Shown here: positions 22,072 through 32,618 of the stretch, piece after piece
How the letters are laid out: every line of letters starts with the position of its first letter
How positions within the stretch are numbered: the first letter of the stretch is position 1
Assembly: GCA_963281255.1 (NCBI GenBank)
Contig: OY725492.1
Span: forward strand, 2,217,696-2,281,695
Reading direction: 5' to 3'
DNA: 64,000 nt
From: Aphrocallistes beatrix
Taxonomy: Eukaryota; Porifera; Hexactinellida; Sceptrulophora; Aphrocallistidae
The notes under the pieces: model-generated
The model's database searches: none
Told to the model about the DNA's origin: nothing
Seen by the model: only the letters and a program-made list of their open reading frames with translations
Translations under genes and position numbers: made by a program

Positions 22072-22568
22072 TCTGTAACGAATTGATTGAAGAAACGGCC
22101 GGGCGCAGAAAGCTGATTTTTGGCATGTGGGAGTCTTTTGGCTATGGCCCCAGTAAGTTTTGAGCTCAGAGCAAAATGTCGACTCATCATGGAATTATGA
22201 CGTCATTGTCACATTTTAAAAAGTTAAGCAACACAGTTATTCGGGAATAACTCAGCCATTATAGGAGATAGAAGGCTGAAATTTTAATAGAATCTGTATA
22301 CTAACACGTCTCACATATGATGCAACCATCATCAAAAAATGATGACTCAGCACTTTACTATGACGTCATCATTACTCATCAAAATTTTAAAAATTGACAA
22401 ATTTGGTGTTTTTTCGAGTGATATCGATTTTAAAACTAAGATGGACATATTAAGAGATGATATCTCCCTTATAATTAACCAATGTCACCTCCAGGCGACC
22501 GAAGGGAGCTTCCGGCGGACACGAAGTGTCCGCCAGCCGCGCAGCGCAAGCAAGCGAAGCGCGCTTGT
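22072..22568 (-). repeat. Family A repeat
   Basis: Minus orientation, from ctgtaacgaattgattgaag to agcaagcgaagcgcgcttgt. Contains both TGACGTCA palindromes and is one of the best preserved copies. Confidence 0.8.
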
Positions 22569-22851
22569 ATATATTAATACACAAATAAACTTTAAGCGAG
22601 TTTTAATAGTAAGGATATGCAACGAATTGAGTAAAAAAACTACCAGTAACAGTAATCTGATTTTTGGCATGTGGGAGTCTTTTGACTATGGCTTCACTAA
22701 GGTCTGACTTCAGACAAAAGTGTCGACTCATCAGAAAATTATAACGTCATTGTGATCTTTTTATAATTAGAAATTTCAGTTTTTCGACTATAACTCAGTC
22801 ATTTTAGGTGATAGAAGGCTGAAATTTTAATTAATTGTGTAAATTAATATA

Positions 22852-23636
22852 CAGGCAGCCCTCGCCGTTCGCGAGTTTGCCATTCGCGGTTTCGACTGTT
22901 CGCAGAAATTTTTTTGAGTCTTGTTTTGCTATTCGCGACTCGTTGCCTCGACTATTCGCGGTTTTCGTTACTCTCTTCAGTAGTTTCATGGGCTAGCATA
23001 AGTCTATAACCTTATACGTATCTACATATTACCCTGGCAATATCATTTACTGTTTCTATTGTTCTATACCAGGCGTGTCAAACTGGTGGCACGCAGGTTG
23101 CTCAGAGGTGGCCCGCCAGCCAGTTGCGAAAAAAATATTATAATTGAATGAATCAGTAGTTAAAATTTATTCATTTCTATCATGGCCCGGGGAAGAGCTG
23201 GGGTTATGAAATTGGCCCACTATCCGATTCGAGTTTGACACACCTGTTCTATACTAATACTAGATCCTATTGTTTCTACGTATTCTTATAATTTTCTACC
23301 TAATAAGTACATCATGCATAAGAGGAAGTAGTTTGGTGATTGTAAGACTAGACTTTACTATTTAGGTATGATACTTAGGTTTGCTACTAGGGGATCTATA
23401 CATTTCATTTATCACTTCATTTATTACTACCATTTTACTTGTGCCAGTGTTTGTATGAGTATTACAGCTCAACTATTGAATCAATAACGTATTTAGCAAA
23501 CTGTATCTAGCGTCGTTTTTATAATCTAGGAACGTAACCCAACTATTCTCATTGAACTTACGTCTTGCCGTTCGCGAATTTGCCATTCGCGGCAATTCTC
23601 AGGAACGTAACCCCCGCGAACGGCGAGGGATACCTG
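22852..23636. mobile_element. Tigger-type MITE with TTCGCGAATNGC words and TA flanks
   Basis: 785 bp between TA at 22850-22851 and 23637-23638. Ends CAGGCAGCCCTCGCCGTTCG and, inverted, CAGGTATCCCTCGCCGTTCG. Several TTCGCGA(A/G)-type words lie inside each end. It contains a 177-bp hAT MITE. No coding. The layout, a CAG...CTCG start with a reiterated subterminal word, is that of Tigger/pogo elements. Confidence 0.85.
23070..23246. mobile_element. hAT MITE with exact 8-bp target duplication
   Basis: 177 bp flanked by TTCTATAC at 23062-23069 and 23247-23254. Ends CAGGCGTGTCAAACTGGTGG and the inverse of CAGGTGTGTCAAACTCGAAT. The CAGG-GTGTCAAACT start and the 8-bp duplication are typical of hAT non-autonomous elements. 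Confidence 0.93.
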
Positions 23637-23888
23637 TATCTCAAATATAAGATACATCACAAAATGATGACACATCATTTTATTATGACTTCATCATTAC
23701 GAATCAAAAAGAAAAAATTCGACAAATTTTGTATTTCTTTGGAGAGATACCGATTAAAACAGTAAGACACAAATTTAGAGATTTATACTTTATAATTAAT
23801 CATTGGGAGCCTATGTGCCCAAAGAGCACCTCTGGTGGACACAAAGTGTCCGACAGCCGGCAGCGCAAGGAAGCAAAGCGCGCTTGTA

Positions 23889-24440
23889 TATAACAATTAG
23901 GCTGGAATCAATTACAAAAAGGAGGATATTTAATTAATTATGAGTTAGTTGACCAGGGATTTTGCATCGATTGTGATAAACAAAGTAATTGGCAATCATC
24001 TAGAGCGTAGATAACTATGGATAAAGCTAAGTTTGTTTAAATCACATCCTAGTTCGATACCAGTATGAAGTGTACGCATATTAACAAACTACTAATACAA
24101 ATTTCGGTCCCCTGCTTGCTATTCAACCAGTTTTACGAATTGTGTCTCGAAAATGGATCTCAGAGGTGCATCAAAGCTCATTTTCATGTGGTTAAAATGG
24201 ATTATTGCTAGCATCCATACTTACTGAGTTATTCCATAAGATACGTGACATGGACTAAGAGTGAGAATGTTACTCATCATACGGGATATTAAAATTTATA
24301 ATTCAAATATGGATGCATCAATGCTCTTCAGCACAAGAATATAATTATATTTCATCCACGACATATAATTGCAGAGTTAATTATATTTAAACGTGACATG
24401 CGAATCCGCCGCTGAATCGGCCGCTAAGATAAAATCGTCA
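23889..24440. repeat. Family D repeat
   Basis: Inverted relative of 10915-11384: aattaggctggaatcaatta at the family A end, tagataactatggataaag in the middle, and gcgaatccgccgctgaatcg near the far end. No coding. Confidence 0.6.
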
Positions 24441-24550
24441 AAAAAGCAGAAGTTCTGTCCAACACGAAAAACGTCAAACAAATATCATGAAAGTGGGGCT
24501 ATTCATTAAGCTATGAGTTCACAACTGTAAGAAATACTTTTTTGAATTCA

Positions 24551-26414
24551 GCGGCCGTATTCACTAAGAACTTAAGACCGATCTTAAGATCGATCTTAGT
24601 GCTTAAGTCTTAAGTTCGATCTTAAGTCGTATTCACTAAGAATGGTATTCACTAAGATTTAAGTTCGATCTTAAGACCGAACTTAAGACCGAACTTTAAG
24701 CAACCTAGGGAGGTGTCTTAAGTATTGGAATTGATTCGATTTTCACTAATTACTCCATAAATGTTGTTCAAACTTACTTCTATCGAACATTTAATCTACC
24801 TTGATTGATATTAGACTTCAAATAAAATTTAAATATTTTAAAAACATTTCTCCTTATTGTGTGTAACATCGCAACATGTATCACATGCTATATTCGTGGC
24901 AAATTCTTTTTGGATTTGTATGAATAAACAAACATACATTCTTTGATCATATAATCATTCCAATATGCACAATTATAGAGAGAGGCTTTATATATTGATT
25001 CACATGACTGATAATAATCACTTTGATCCTATTTTCCTATTCACAATGATTTTTTCAGCAGTCTCTGACGTTTCAATTTATAATAGTCCCTCTGCTCTTC
25101 ATCAACCTGCTGTAATGGAAGTAAGTCTGCAGCCTTCAAGAGTTCGACCGAATCATCTTGCTCATCAACAGTTCGCCTTCTCTTCCGACTTTTCTTTGAT
25201 GGCTTACGAGTATATATTGTCGGGATTTCAACTTCTGGAGACTCTAAAATTGGAGTATCTTCAAATTCAACAGGACCTGCAGCTGATACTGTTGATGCTA
25301 TTGGAATTTCATTGTTCTCAGCTGGTGCTTTGAAAAAGATCAGCAGCACCTCTGTAATTCCGCTAAAAGCAAGGGTGTTTTGAAACATCTCTGTTACCCG
25401 ATCTGCAGAGTCAGAAATACTTCTATCTGCTGATATAATTGTGTCCTCGTCTTCTACCTGTCCAGCAGTGTTTGTACCCCACACCAGTCTTTCTGGCTTC
25501 CTGTTTTTGTCAGCAGAATTCCTGAGCCTCTCAAAATCTCACCTGCTGACTCAATTTCATTAATGAGACTTCTCTGGTCCAATTTGCTTTGCGGGATTTG
25601 TCCATTTGGTCTGGTATTGTTAATGCAAGTACTCAGCAGCAATTTATATACACGGGAGGACGCCGACTTACCATAACCACTAATGACACCAATTATTTTC
25701 TTAACACCAAATGATGCAGAAATTTTACCGTCGATAGAGTTCAATCTATTGTACTTCTCATATCCAGTGTTTATACTTTGTTTTAGAGAGGTTTTCATGT
25801 TATAATATATAAAGACACGTCGTTTATATGTTTTGTTTAATATAATACTATGAATCCATGAGGTATAACTTGTGCTCTTTGATAGCTCTTCCTTTGATAT
25901 TGACTAGTGTAGAATAATTATAGATTACATGCATAAAACATTGAATTTTCATAATAGAATTCAAAGTTAAAACAAAGATTTCACCACAGATATGTAAGAG
26001 ACTCACTAGCAGGCATTCCAGGCGGTACAACTACATAGATAGGAGCTATGTCTTACAGGAGTGGGTTAATCAATCTTCTTTGCTCCTAATATTGACATTA
26101 ATTGCCCCAATTTTGAACAAAAAGAAGAAATATAGTTTATTTTCACTAGATCAATAATAAATGACCACTTACCATTACAAATATTATAGTTCAGTTTTGT
26201 ATTTGATTAGTATAATGCTATATTCTAATCATATTAACCCTAACGTTATTTCTAAGTTATATCTTAAGATCGATCTTAACTAAGATCGATCTTAAGATCG
26301 ATCTTAATTCTTAGTGAATAGCTCTAAGTTCGATCTTAAGATCGATCTTAACTAAGATCGATCTTAAGACTTAAGATCGATCTTAGTGCTTAAGATCTTA
26401 GTGAATACGGCTGC
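24551..26414. mobile_element. DNA transposon candidate with GATC-centred terminal arrays
   Basis: Ends read GCGGCCGTATTCACTAAGA on the left and, inverted, GCAGCCGTATTCACTAAGA on the right. Behind each is a 130-170 base array of TTAAGATCGATCTTAA-like palindromes mixed with cactaaga words. A two-part minus-strand reading frame lies between. The ends and a small DNA-binding-like protein suggest PIF/Harbinger or a related superfamily, but no DDE transposase is present and I could not define a target duplication. Confidence 0.55.
25041..25798 (-). pseudogene. Unrecognised protein of the GATC-array element
   Basis: The minus-strand first segment, from ATG at 25798, gives MKTSLKQSINTGYEKYNRLN ... 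KISASFGVKKIIGVISGYGK ... and ends at 25454. A second, frame-shifted segment continues to 25041 with an acidic middle (VEDEDTIISADRSISDS), a basic patch RKPSKKSRKRRR and a charged tail (EEQRDYYKLKRQRLLKKSL). One frameshift between them, or an intron, would make a single protein of about 240 residues. The basic patch plus terminal coiled, charged tail resembles the accessory Myb/SANT-type proteins of Harbinger elements, but the N-terminal part is not recognisable to me. Function unknown. Confidence 0.4.
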
Positions 26415-26845
26415 AGATTCGTAAACAACACATTTCAATTAGTCATAATTGTCTAAACTCAATTGCTAACTCCCATGTTTTAAAATATCTACCTTTGCTA
26501 CATTTGCTAAGTGTCCCTATCCACGGCCACTATATATGATGGCGATTTGTGACACAAAGTGCCACAGGATGATAATTTTCTGCATTTAGTAACCATCAAA
26601 ACCCGGCTGGGTCATCAGTACTAATATAATTTTGTTGGCATCCTGTACAATAAGTATTGTTGCATAGCTAGAATACTGATTGTATTGGAAGCACAGTAAA
26701 AAGGTATTAAAATAGACTATTTTGATTGGATGGTAATTTTAAACCTATCGCTAATATTATATTTACTAAAGATATATTTCTGCGGATTCAATTAATCAAT
26801 GTTATACGACAAAATTTACAAGACCAGTAAATTTATTCAAAATAC
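26415..26845. other. Intron next to OGDH exon C, nothing recognised
   Basis: AT-rich sequence immediately 3' of the exon C donor, with no repeat family identified. Confidence 0.4.
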
Positions 26846-27048
26846 CTGGGGTCGGTTGTGAATCCAATCTGATTATCAATAACAACATGTATTGTCCCTT
26901 TTGTAGTATAATTAATCAGGGAAGAAAGATTGATTGTTTCATAGACTACGCCCTGACCAGAGAAGGCTGCATCCCCATGTAAAATTAGAGACATAACTTT
27001 TTCGCCAGCAAGATCGCTTCGATAATATTGTTCAGCACATGTTTTACC
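26846..27048 (-). CDS. OGDH: OGDH exon C, thiamine-diphosphate/Mg-binding exon
   Basis: Third OGDH exon, 203 bp, minus strand. It reads [20 protein letters not shown], then [17 protein letters not shown], then [17 protein letters not shown]. In thiamine-diphosphate enzymes the GD...N motif binds Mg2+ and the cofactor diphosphate. The aspartate of HGDAAF and the asparagine of NQIGFTT are present. The residue just before that asparagine is aspartate, where most E1 proteins I know have a second asparagine. The acceptor is tttag above 27048; the donor is CCCAG|GTATTT below 26846. The exon starts on a codon boundary, joining exon B exactly, and ends with AG of a split arginine codon. It sits between a Harbinger-like candidate element (24.6-26.4 kb) and a short repeat fragment. 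Confidence 0.96.
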
Positions 27049-27111
27049 CTAAATTTATAGAGAAAATTAAGTTATATTGTACACGTTATATTATAAAGTT
27101 ATATTGTACGG

Positions 27112-27182
27112 CTGGCGGATACTTTGTGTCCGCCGGAGGCCCCTTTGGGCGCCTGGAGTCACATTGATTAATTATAAGGGAG
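27112..27182 (+). repeat. Family A GC-rich end fragment
   Basis: ggctggcggatactttgtgt, then ccgccggaggcccctttggg and gattaattataagggag: the GC-rich end only, close upstream of exon C. Confidence 0.65.
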
Positions 27183-27499
27183 GAGCAAACATGAATTAAT
27201 TAGCAACATATTTACTAAATTTAATTAATTACCTGAAATTACCCCCTTTGCAGCCAATCGATTTAGTCTAAAGGTTAAATATTTTAACTAGAAACACATG
27301 GTTTAACCCTAGATTAAAAGACGCGATATCGCGAACTCTCCAGTCATTTTCAAAGGGAAAGAAGCCATAAAGTTGTACCACATTGGTACATTTATGTAGT
27401 CTTAGGTTAAAATATCTATTTAAACAGAATAAAACTAATTGTATTTGATGAAAAATGATCAAGCAACAATAAAACACAGTTGTATTCAAAGAGTCTCAA
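27183..27499. other. Intronic DNA, nothing recognised
   Basis: No coding or repeat similarity found in these 317 bases. Confidence 0.35.
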
Positions 27500-28634
27500 C
27501 AATTTTAGAATGAAATTGAAAATATATAATAAAATCCAATCAGAATAGCTCTATGGGGGAGTTCATATGTAAAATGCTCGGGAAATGGCAAGTTTGATTT
27601 CAGATAATTATCGACAATTGTATCAGAAATAAAATCTGATCATTTAAAAAAATTATTCAGTCCGTCCATTTATTCGTGAGTTATCGTTCATTATAGGTAA
27701 AGTTCGGGCATAATAGCTCTCTATGATCCCGAAAAAGGCCGATGTCATATTTTAAAAACTATTGAAGATATCTAATCTATTATGACCTTAAGTGAAAGGA
27801 TATATATGAAAATATATAGGTTCCTCAAAGATCACTTTGTCAAAAAATAAATAGTTCTCGACTTATCATTGAATTTATTGTAATACAAATTCTGTGGAGA
27901 ATTTTGAATATATAAGAAAATGGTGAATATTATCATGGAATATGTGCTCAAATGTGGCTATTAAGCTAAACAATCAATACAATTGTCGTTAATAATGTGT
28001 ACAAAAAAGGTGGAGCACTTTTAATAAATATTTTGGAAGTTCTGACCTTGGACCTCCCAGATTCGTTCAAACCTCCGCATTAATGGTACAAAAAAGAGAT
28101 ATCTCACTATCTCATTCCTAATATACTTTTACTGAAAACTCAACGGTTTTTGATAGATCTCGAAGAGTAGAACATAATGAACAGACAGATTTTTGATATT
28201 AGGAATAAAAAGAGAATTAAGAAAAAATAGTGTCATAATTACTAAAATAAAATTCCTCGGGTGATTTGGTGTGAATTTTTAACAATTTTCAAAATTTCAA
28301 AAATCTGTCTGCTCATTAGTTAGTTCATCGATTTATGAATTAATTTGAAAAGTTTCTAAAGGATTATAAGCATATTGTGTCCGAATTCTTCTTTGTAAAA
28401 TGACAAAATGTTTTAAAAAAATTTTTATCTGTTGCAATATTTCAATTATTAATGCAGTTTTGCAGATAACTCTGCGATTCAAATCTGCACTGAAAAAATT
28501 AAATGAATCGGTTGATAAAGTCAAAAGTTAGCTATTATAGGAAAGGCCAACCTTAACATCTCTTATAGCTTTACTTTCACCGTAAGCTGTAAGCCAAATC
28601 GTATGATTTTTCGAGGGATTTATCCTCAAGATGT
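27500..28634 (+). mobile_element. piggyBac-like non-autonomous element, decayed copy
   Basis: 27535-28120 follows the middle of the 29601-31269 element (tagctctatgggggagttca, aaagttcgggcataatagct, ttcctcaaagatcactttgt). 28556-28640 follows its right end (catctcttatagctttactt ... tttttcgagggatttatcct). The left end is missing and the TTAA on the right has become TCAA. Confidence 0.6.
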
Positions 28635-28640
28635 ACAACA

Positions 28641-29034
28641 TATTACGTATATGTTTAAATAGGAACTAGAATCCATTGAAAAATTGATGAACTGAATAGC
28701 GACAAATGGGGAAACAATATTGATTGGAATTCTATTACGGAAGCAACGATACAGCGTGTACAGGTCCTTCAATTATCATTGTATTGAAAAGTTTTCCCCA
28801 AAAACAAACTATATAAAGTAACTGAAAAGAAACATAATATGTTACTTTTATACTACGTAAATATAATTTTCATATTCCCGTTCGAAAGTGAGTATTTCAT
28901 AATCATTAATTTCGACCTCTACACCGTGATTTAACCATTACAATGATCTTGAGAGAAATACTGGGGTCTGTTGGGGAGAACCTTTTTTCATATTTTTGAA
29001 CCTGCAATCTTTTTTGTGGGTTTTATGTGATGAA
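28641..29034. other. Intronic DNA, nothing recognised
   Basis: No coding, repeat or hairpin structure was identified here. Confidence 0.35.
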
Positions 29035-29257
29035 TTGATTGAGGAAACTGCAAGACACAGAAAGCTGATTGTTGTGATCTGTCTTTTGGCAATAGCTCTA
29101 CTATGTTCAGACCTCAGGCGAAAATGTCGACTCAACATGGAATTGTAATGTCATTATCACCTTTTTCATATTTAGAAATTTCAGTTTTTCGACTATAACT
29201 CAGCCATTTTAGGTGATAGAAGGATGAACTTTTAATATAATGAACTTTTAATACAAT
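29035..29257 (-). repeat. Family A repeat, partial
   Basis: Minus orientation: tgattgaggaaactgcaaga, cgactcaacatggaattgta, actcagccattttaggtgat. It ends at the hairpin element. Confidence 0.65.
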
Positions 29258-29392
29258 TGATTTAAGAAAAGCCCCTCACAGACGGACTAGAAGTGTGCTT
29301 CCAAATTCATTGGATAACATGTATTGTGTCATCATCCAAGGAATGTGGGAAGCACACTTCTGGCCCGTCTGTGAGCCGCTTTTCTTAAATCA
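29258..29392. repeat. 135-bp palindromic hairpin element
   Basis: Arms of about 45 bases: tgatttaagaaaagc ... acagacgg ... agaagtgtgcttcc against ggaagcacacttct ... ccgtctgtgag ... gcttttcttaaatca. The loop is about 45 bases. It inserted in or next to a family A copy. It could fold into one long RNA stem if transcribed as intron RNA. Confidence 0.75.
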
Positions 29393-29600
29393 CTTAAAGT
29401 TTGCAGGATTAAAATTGTTTATTGAACGATTGTTTATTTATGCTAAGAATACACAGACCGTTAGAAACTTTTGTTATAATAATTTGAATGAAAATATGCA
29501 TTTATGATTGAGAAATGTATGGTCGGTTTGCCCTTGTCCCCCTCATATTCCCTTGGTATTATGATATAATGCATATATATTACGACTACTTATTATTTAA

Positions 29601-31269
29601 GGATACCGCCCTCGAAAAACCTTGCCTGCAGGTGTAAAAAAAACGGCAAAATTTTTTAGTGCTGATTTCATTGTGTTACTCAGCAGTCTACCATCTGATA
29701 CACGTAGTACTAGTTGGACGGTATTTATTTTGATTTCGATGAGTTAACCCCCTAAAGTTTAGCGGTACTAAAATTTAAAAATTGTAGGAGGTTTTTGACG
29801 CATTTACCAATTAGTTTTTAACAATTTAACAATTTTTTTATGATATAGACCTTAACATTGTTTTGGCACCTTTGGAGATTATATAGCACAAAGATTTAGA
29901 AGAATGGCCAAATAAAATCCAAACAAAATAGCTCTATAAGGGAGTTCATTTATATAATGCTCGGGAAATCGCCTGTTTGATATCAGATATTTTGCGATCA
30001 CTGGATCAGAAATAAAATTCTGATCGTTTCAAAGAAAAAATTTGTTCGTTCCGACCATTTGTTCTTGAAATATCGCTTATTATAGGTAAAGTTCGGGCAT
30101 ATGTATCAAAATGTGGCTATTATGCTAAATAATGAATACAATTGTCGCTAATAATGTGTACAGAAAGATTCTGGCGGACGCAAATTTGATCAAAAACCCT
30201 CATTTAGGGTCCAAAAAGAGATATCTCTCTATCTCTGTAAATATAAGCCCAAATTCTTATTTCTCACTTCCTAATATACTTTTTATGAGGCACATATATG
30301 ATTCATTTATAATAATTGCACTATCCTATGGAAAAGTTTTATGATTTTGTAATACGATGACGTAGCATTTTTCGAAAATCCTAACTTCAAAACTAAAAGT
30401 CGTAGACTTTCGATCTAACTTCCTAATATAGTACTTTTTGGAAGCTCTTTATTCATTCTAAACTGATGGATTATACTTCGTAGTGCCAGGAATATGAATT
30501 TTTATTTACAATTATCACAAAATATTCGGGGTTAGGGGCTTCAAGGAAATTTGTGGATTTTCAGTGTACTTTTGCTATTTTTTGAAAATATTTGGTTCGA
30601 ATATACCTAAATCAGCAGTATAAATTCGAATAAATGTCTGTGAATGCTTTTGCTCATTATTAATCACTCATTTTACATTCTTTTTAACATCTAAACTTAT
30701 AATCTCTATATCTCGGGACATTAAAATTTCTTTTTGACCGTCTTTACAGAAATTCAACTCAAAATTGGTTTGAGATAGAGGTTTGAAAATTTCAAAAGTT
30801 GTTCCATATTATTAGGCGATGAACGTAGGACCACTTTATTTTCGATATCTTATAACTTGTAGATTTTATTCTTGATTTCCCCATAAAAACAGACATTTTT
30901 CGCCGTTTTTTTTTCCTTTTTTTCGGACACCGGTAAAATTGACCATTTTTGTCATTTTAACTTTCTTTTGGTCCTATGAAGTTGCAAATATGTTAGACTA
31001 TCTATGATTCGATTTTGGAAGCATTTGATTCCTTGGTATGTCCTAAACAATTCCTTGAGTGGCCGGATTTCTACCATTAAGATGTGCTTGCGAAAAACGG
31101 AAAAAATGACTTTGAGACGCTGTATCTCAAAAACTAGAAATGAGAATCAATAACGGTTTGGAATGTGCAAGTATTTCTTGACGGAGATACCTGCCCACGC
31201 TTAACATCTCTTATAGCTCTATTTTCATCGTATGCTGTAAGGCAAATCATGTTTTCGAGGGTGGTATCC
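29601..31269 (+). mobile_element. piggyBac-like non-autonomous element with TTAA flanks
   Basis: 1669 bp flanked by TTAA at 29597-29600 and 31270-31273. Ends GGATACCGCCCTCGAAAA and, inverted, GGATACCACCCTCGAAAA. TTAA duplication is the mark of piggyBac transposases. The inside shows no transposase-like reading frame, so it would depend on a partner elsewhere. Two related copies are at 11656 and 27500. Confidence 0.8.
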
Positions 31270-31273
31270 TTAA

Positions 31274-31794
31274 GATGAATGTAAAAATAAAAATTTTAAA
31301 CAAATAACGTCATTCTGAATCTAAAGACACCATACATGTTGCAACCCGCAGGAATATTTCAAGACACACGATCTAAAACTATGCATCTTGCATGCTGGCC
31401 TCAAATAAGTTGAGATGGATGATGCCCACTATCCTTCAGTGAAACCTATGCAGTCCAAATTCTCAACGATGAGGTGAAGAAGTGTGTCCATTGCAATTAT
31501 GTCAACTGTTGGTGTTTTCGATTACGAGAATTACCGCGAGCAGCGAAACTAATAGTTAGTGAAAACATAGGGATTAAGTTTCTAGATTTAAGACCTACCT
31601 ACATTATGTGATTATTAATAATTATTGTATGAATGATCATAATTTTCGAGTTTTGGAAATCGCTGCAATGTTATTGCTATTATATAACACTCGTTAATAT
31701 AACGTCCGATATAACGTATATAACGTTCTATAACCCAAAATATTCGAGGAAAAAGTAAATACGTGAACAGTGAGGAGCTGCCTATATAAAGCAA
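31274..31794. other. Intronic DNA, little recognised
   Basis: Contains a short run of ataacgt words near 31690-31735 (gttaatataacgtccgatat, aacgtatataacgttc), which may be the end of another Tigger-type element. Otherwise nothing. Confidence 0.35.
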
Positions 31795-32060
31795 AAATGA
31801 AAGCGAAATTACTGTATCTCCGGTGGTTATATAGCAAACTACGAGCAACCAAAGTTGTAGTTCAGAAAGTAAAGCGAACTATTCATGCTAATAAAGAACA
31901 AAAATGTGGATTTAAAAATTAAAATTAATAATGTTAACATCAATAATATAACGTAAAAGCAGATTTTCGAAATTTAGATGTATCTTTTGACTCGATTCTG
32001 AAATTTCTTTCGTTGAAATATTTCAAAAAAATTACAATTTCGGCGATTCTCTGCTTTTGG
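31795..32060. repeat. Repeat copy holding the empty site of the 6816 insertion
   Basis: gaaagcgaaattactgtatc, then tccggtggttatatagcaaa, and on to ttttgactcgattctgaaat parallels 6785-6815 joined to 7896-8110. In this copy the ggttatata-gcaaactac junction has one TA and no insert. Confidence 0.75.
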
Positions 32061-32094
32061 AAATGGCTCCCGTAAACTTTCGCTTTAAGCGCCA

Positions 32095-32590
32095 AACAAA
32101 CGTGTTGAGTTTGCTTGCACTGTGCAGTTGACGGACAATGTGTATCTGACAGAGGTGTCCTTTGGGTGGCAAGGCTCACAATGATTAATTAGAAGGTAGA
32201 GAACATCTCCAAATACGTTTGTCTTACTGGTATAATCGATATCACTATCAATATCATGAAATTGTTAATTTTTGATGTGAAATCCTGACGTAATAGTTGA
32301 CTGATGAGTAATCATTTTGACGATAGTTGTATCATATGTTAAATATCTTAATATACACATTATATTAAAATTTTAGCATTTTATCACCTAAAATGAATGA
32401 GTTATAGTCGAAAGACTGAAATTTATAATAATAAAAAGGTGACAATGACGTCATAATTCCATGATGAGCCAACATTTTCGTCTGAGAGCAGAACTTAGTG
32501 GAGCCAAAGTCAAAAAACTCCCACATGCCAAAAATCATCTTCTTGTGCCAGGAAGCTTCTTCAATCAATTATTTACAGTCATGTATAAAT
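32095..32590 (+). repeat. Family A repeat, diverged
   Basis: Plus orientation: gagtttgcttgcactgtgca, acaatgattaattagaaggt, gacaatgacgtcataattcc, actcccacatgccaaaaatc, cttcttcaatcaatt. Several point differences, but full length. Confidence 0.7.
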
Positions 32591-32618
32591 AGCACAAATT
32601 ATTTGAATTTTAATACAG

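Larger units (their letters stand above)
22610..23888 (-). repeat. Family A repeat split by a Tigger-type MITE
   Basis: Parts 22610-22851 and 23637-23888 are one minus-orientation family A copy; the TA at the break is duplicated. The nested element is 22852-23636. Confidence 0.8.

Noticed and set aside
29295..29507. Plus-strand open frame across the hairpin element as a gene
   Set aside because: It begins in the loop of a palindromic repeat and has no similarity; a chance frame.
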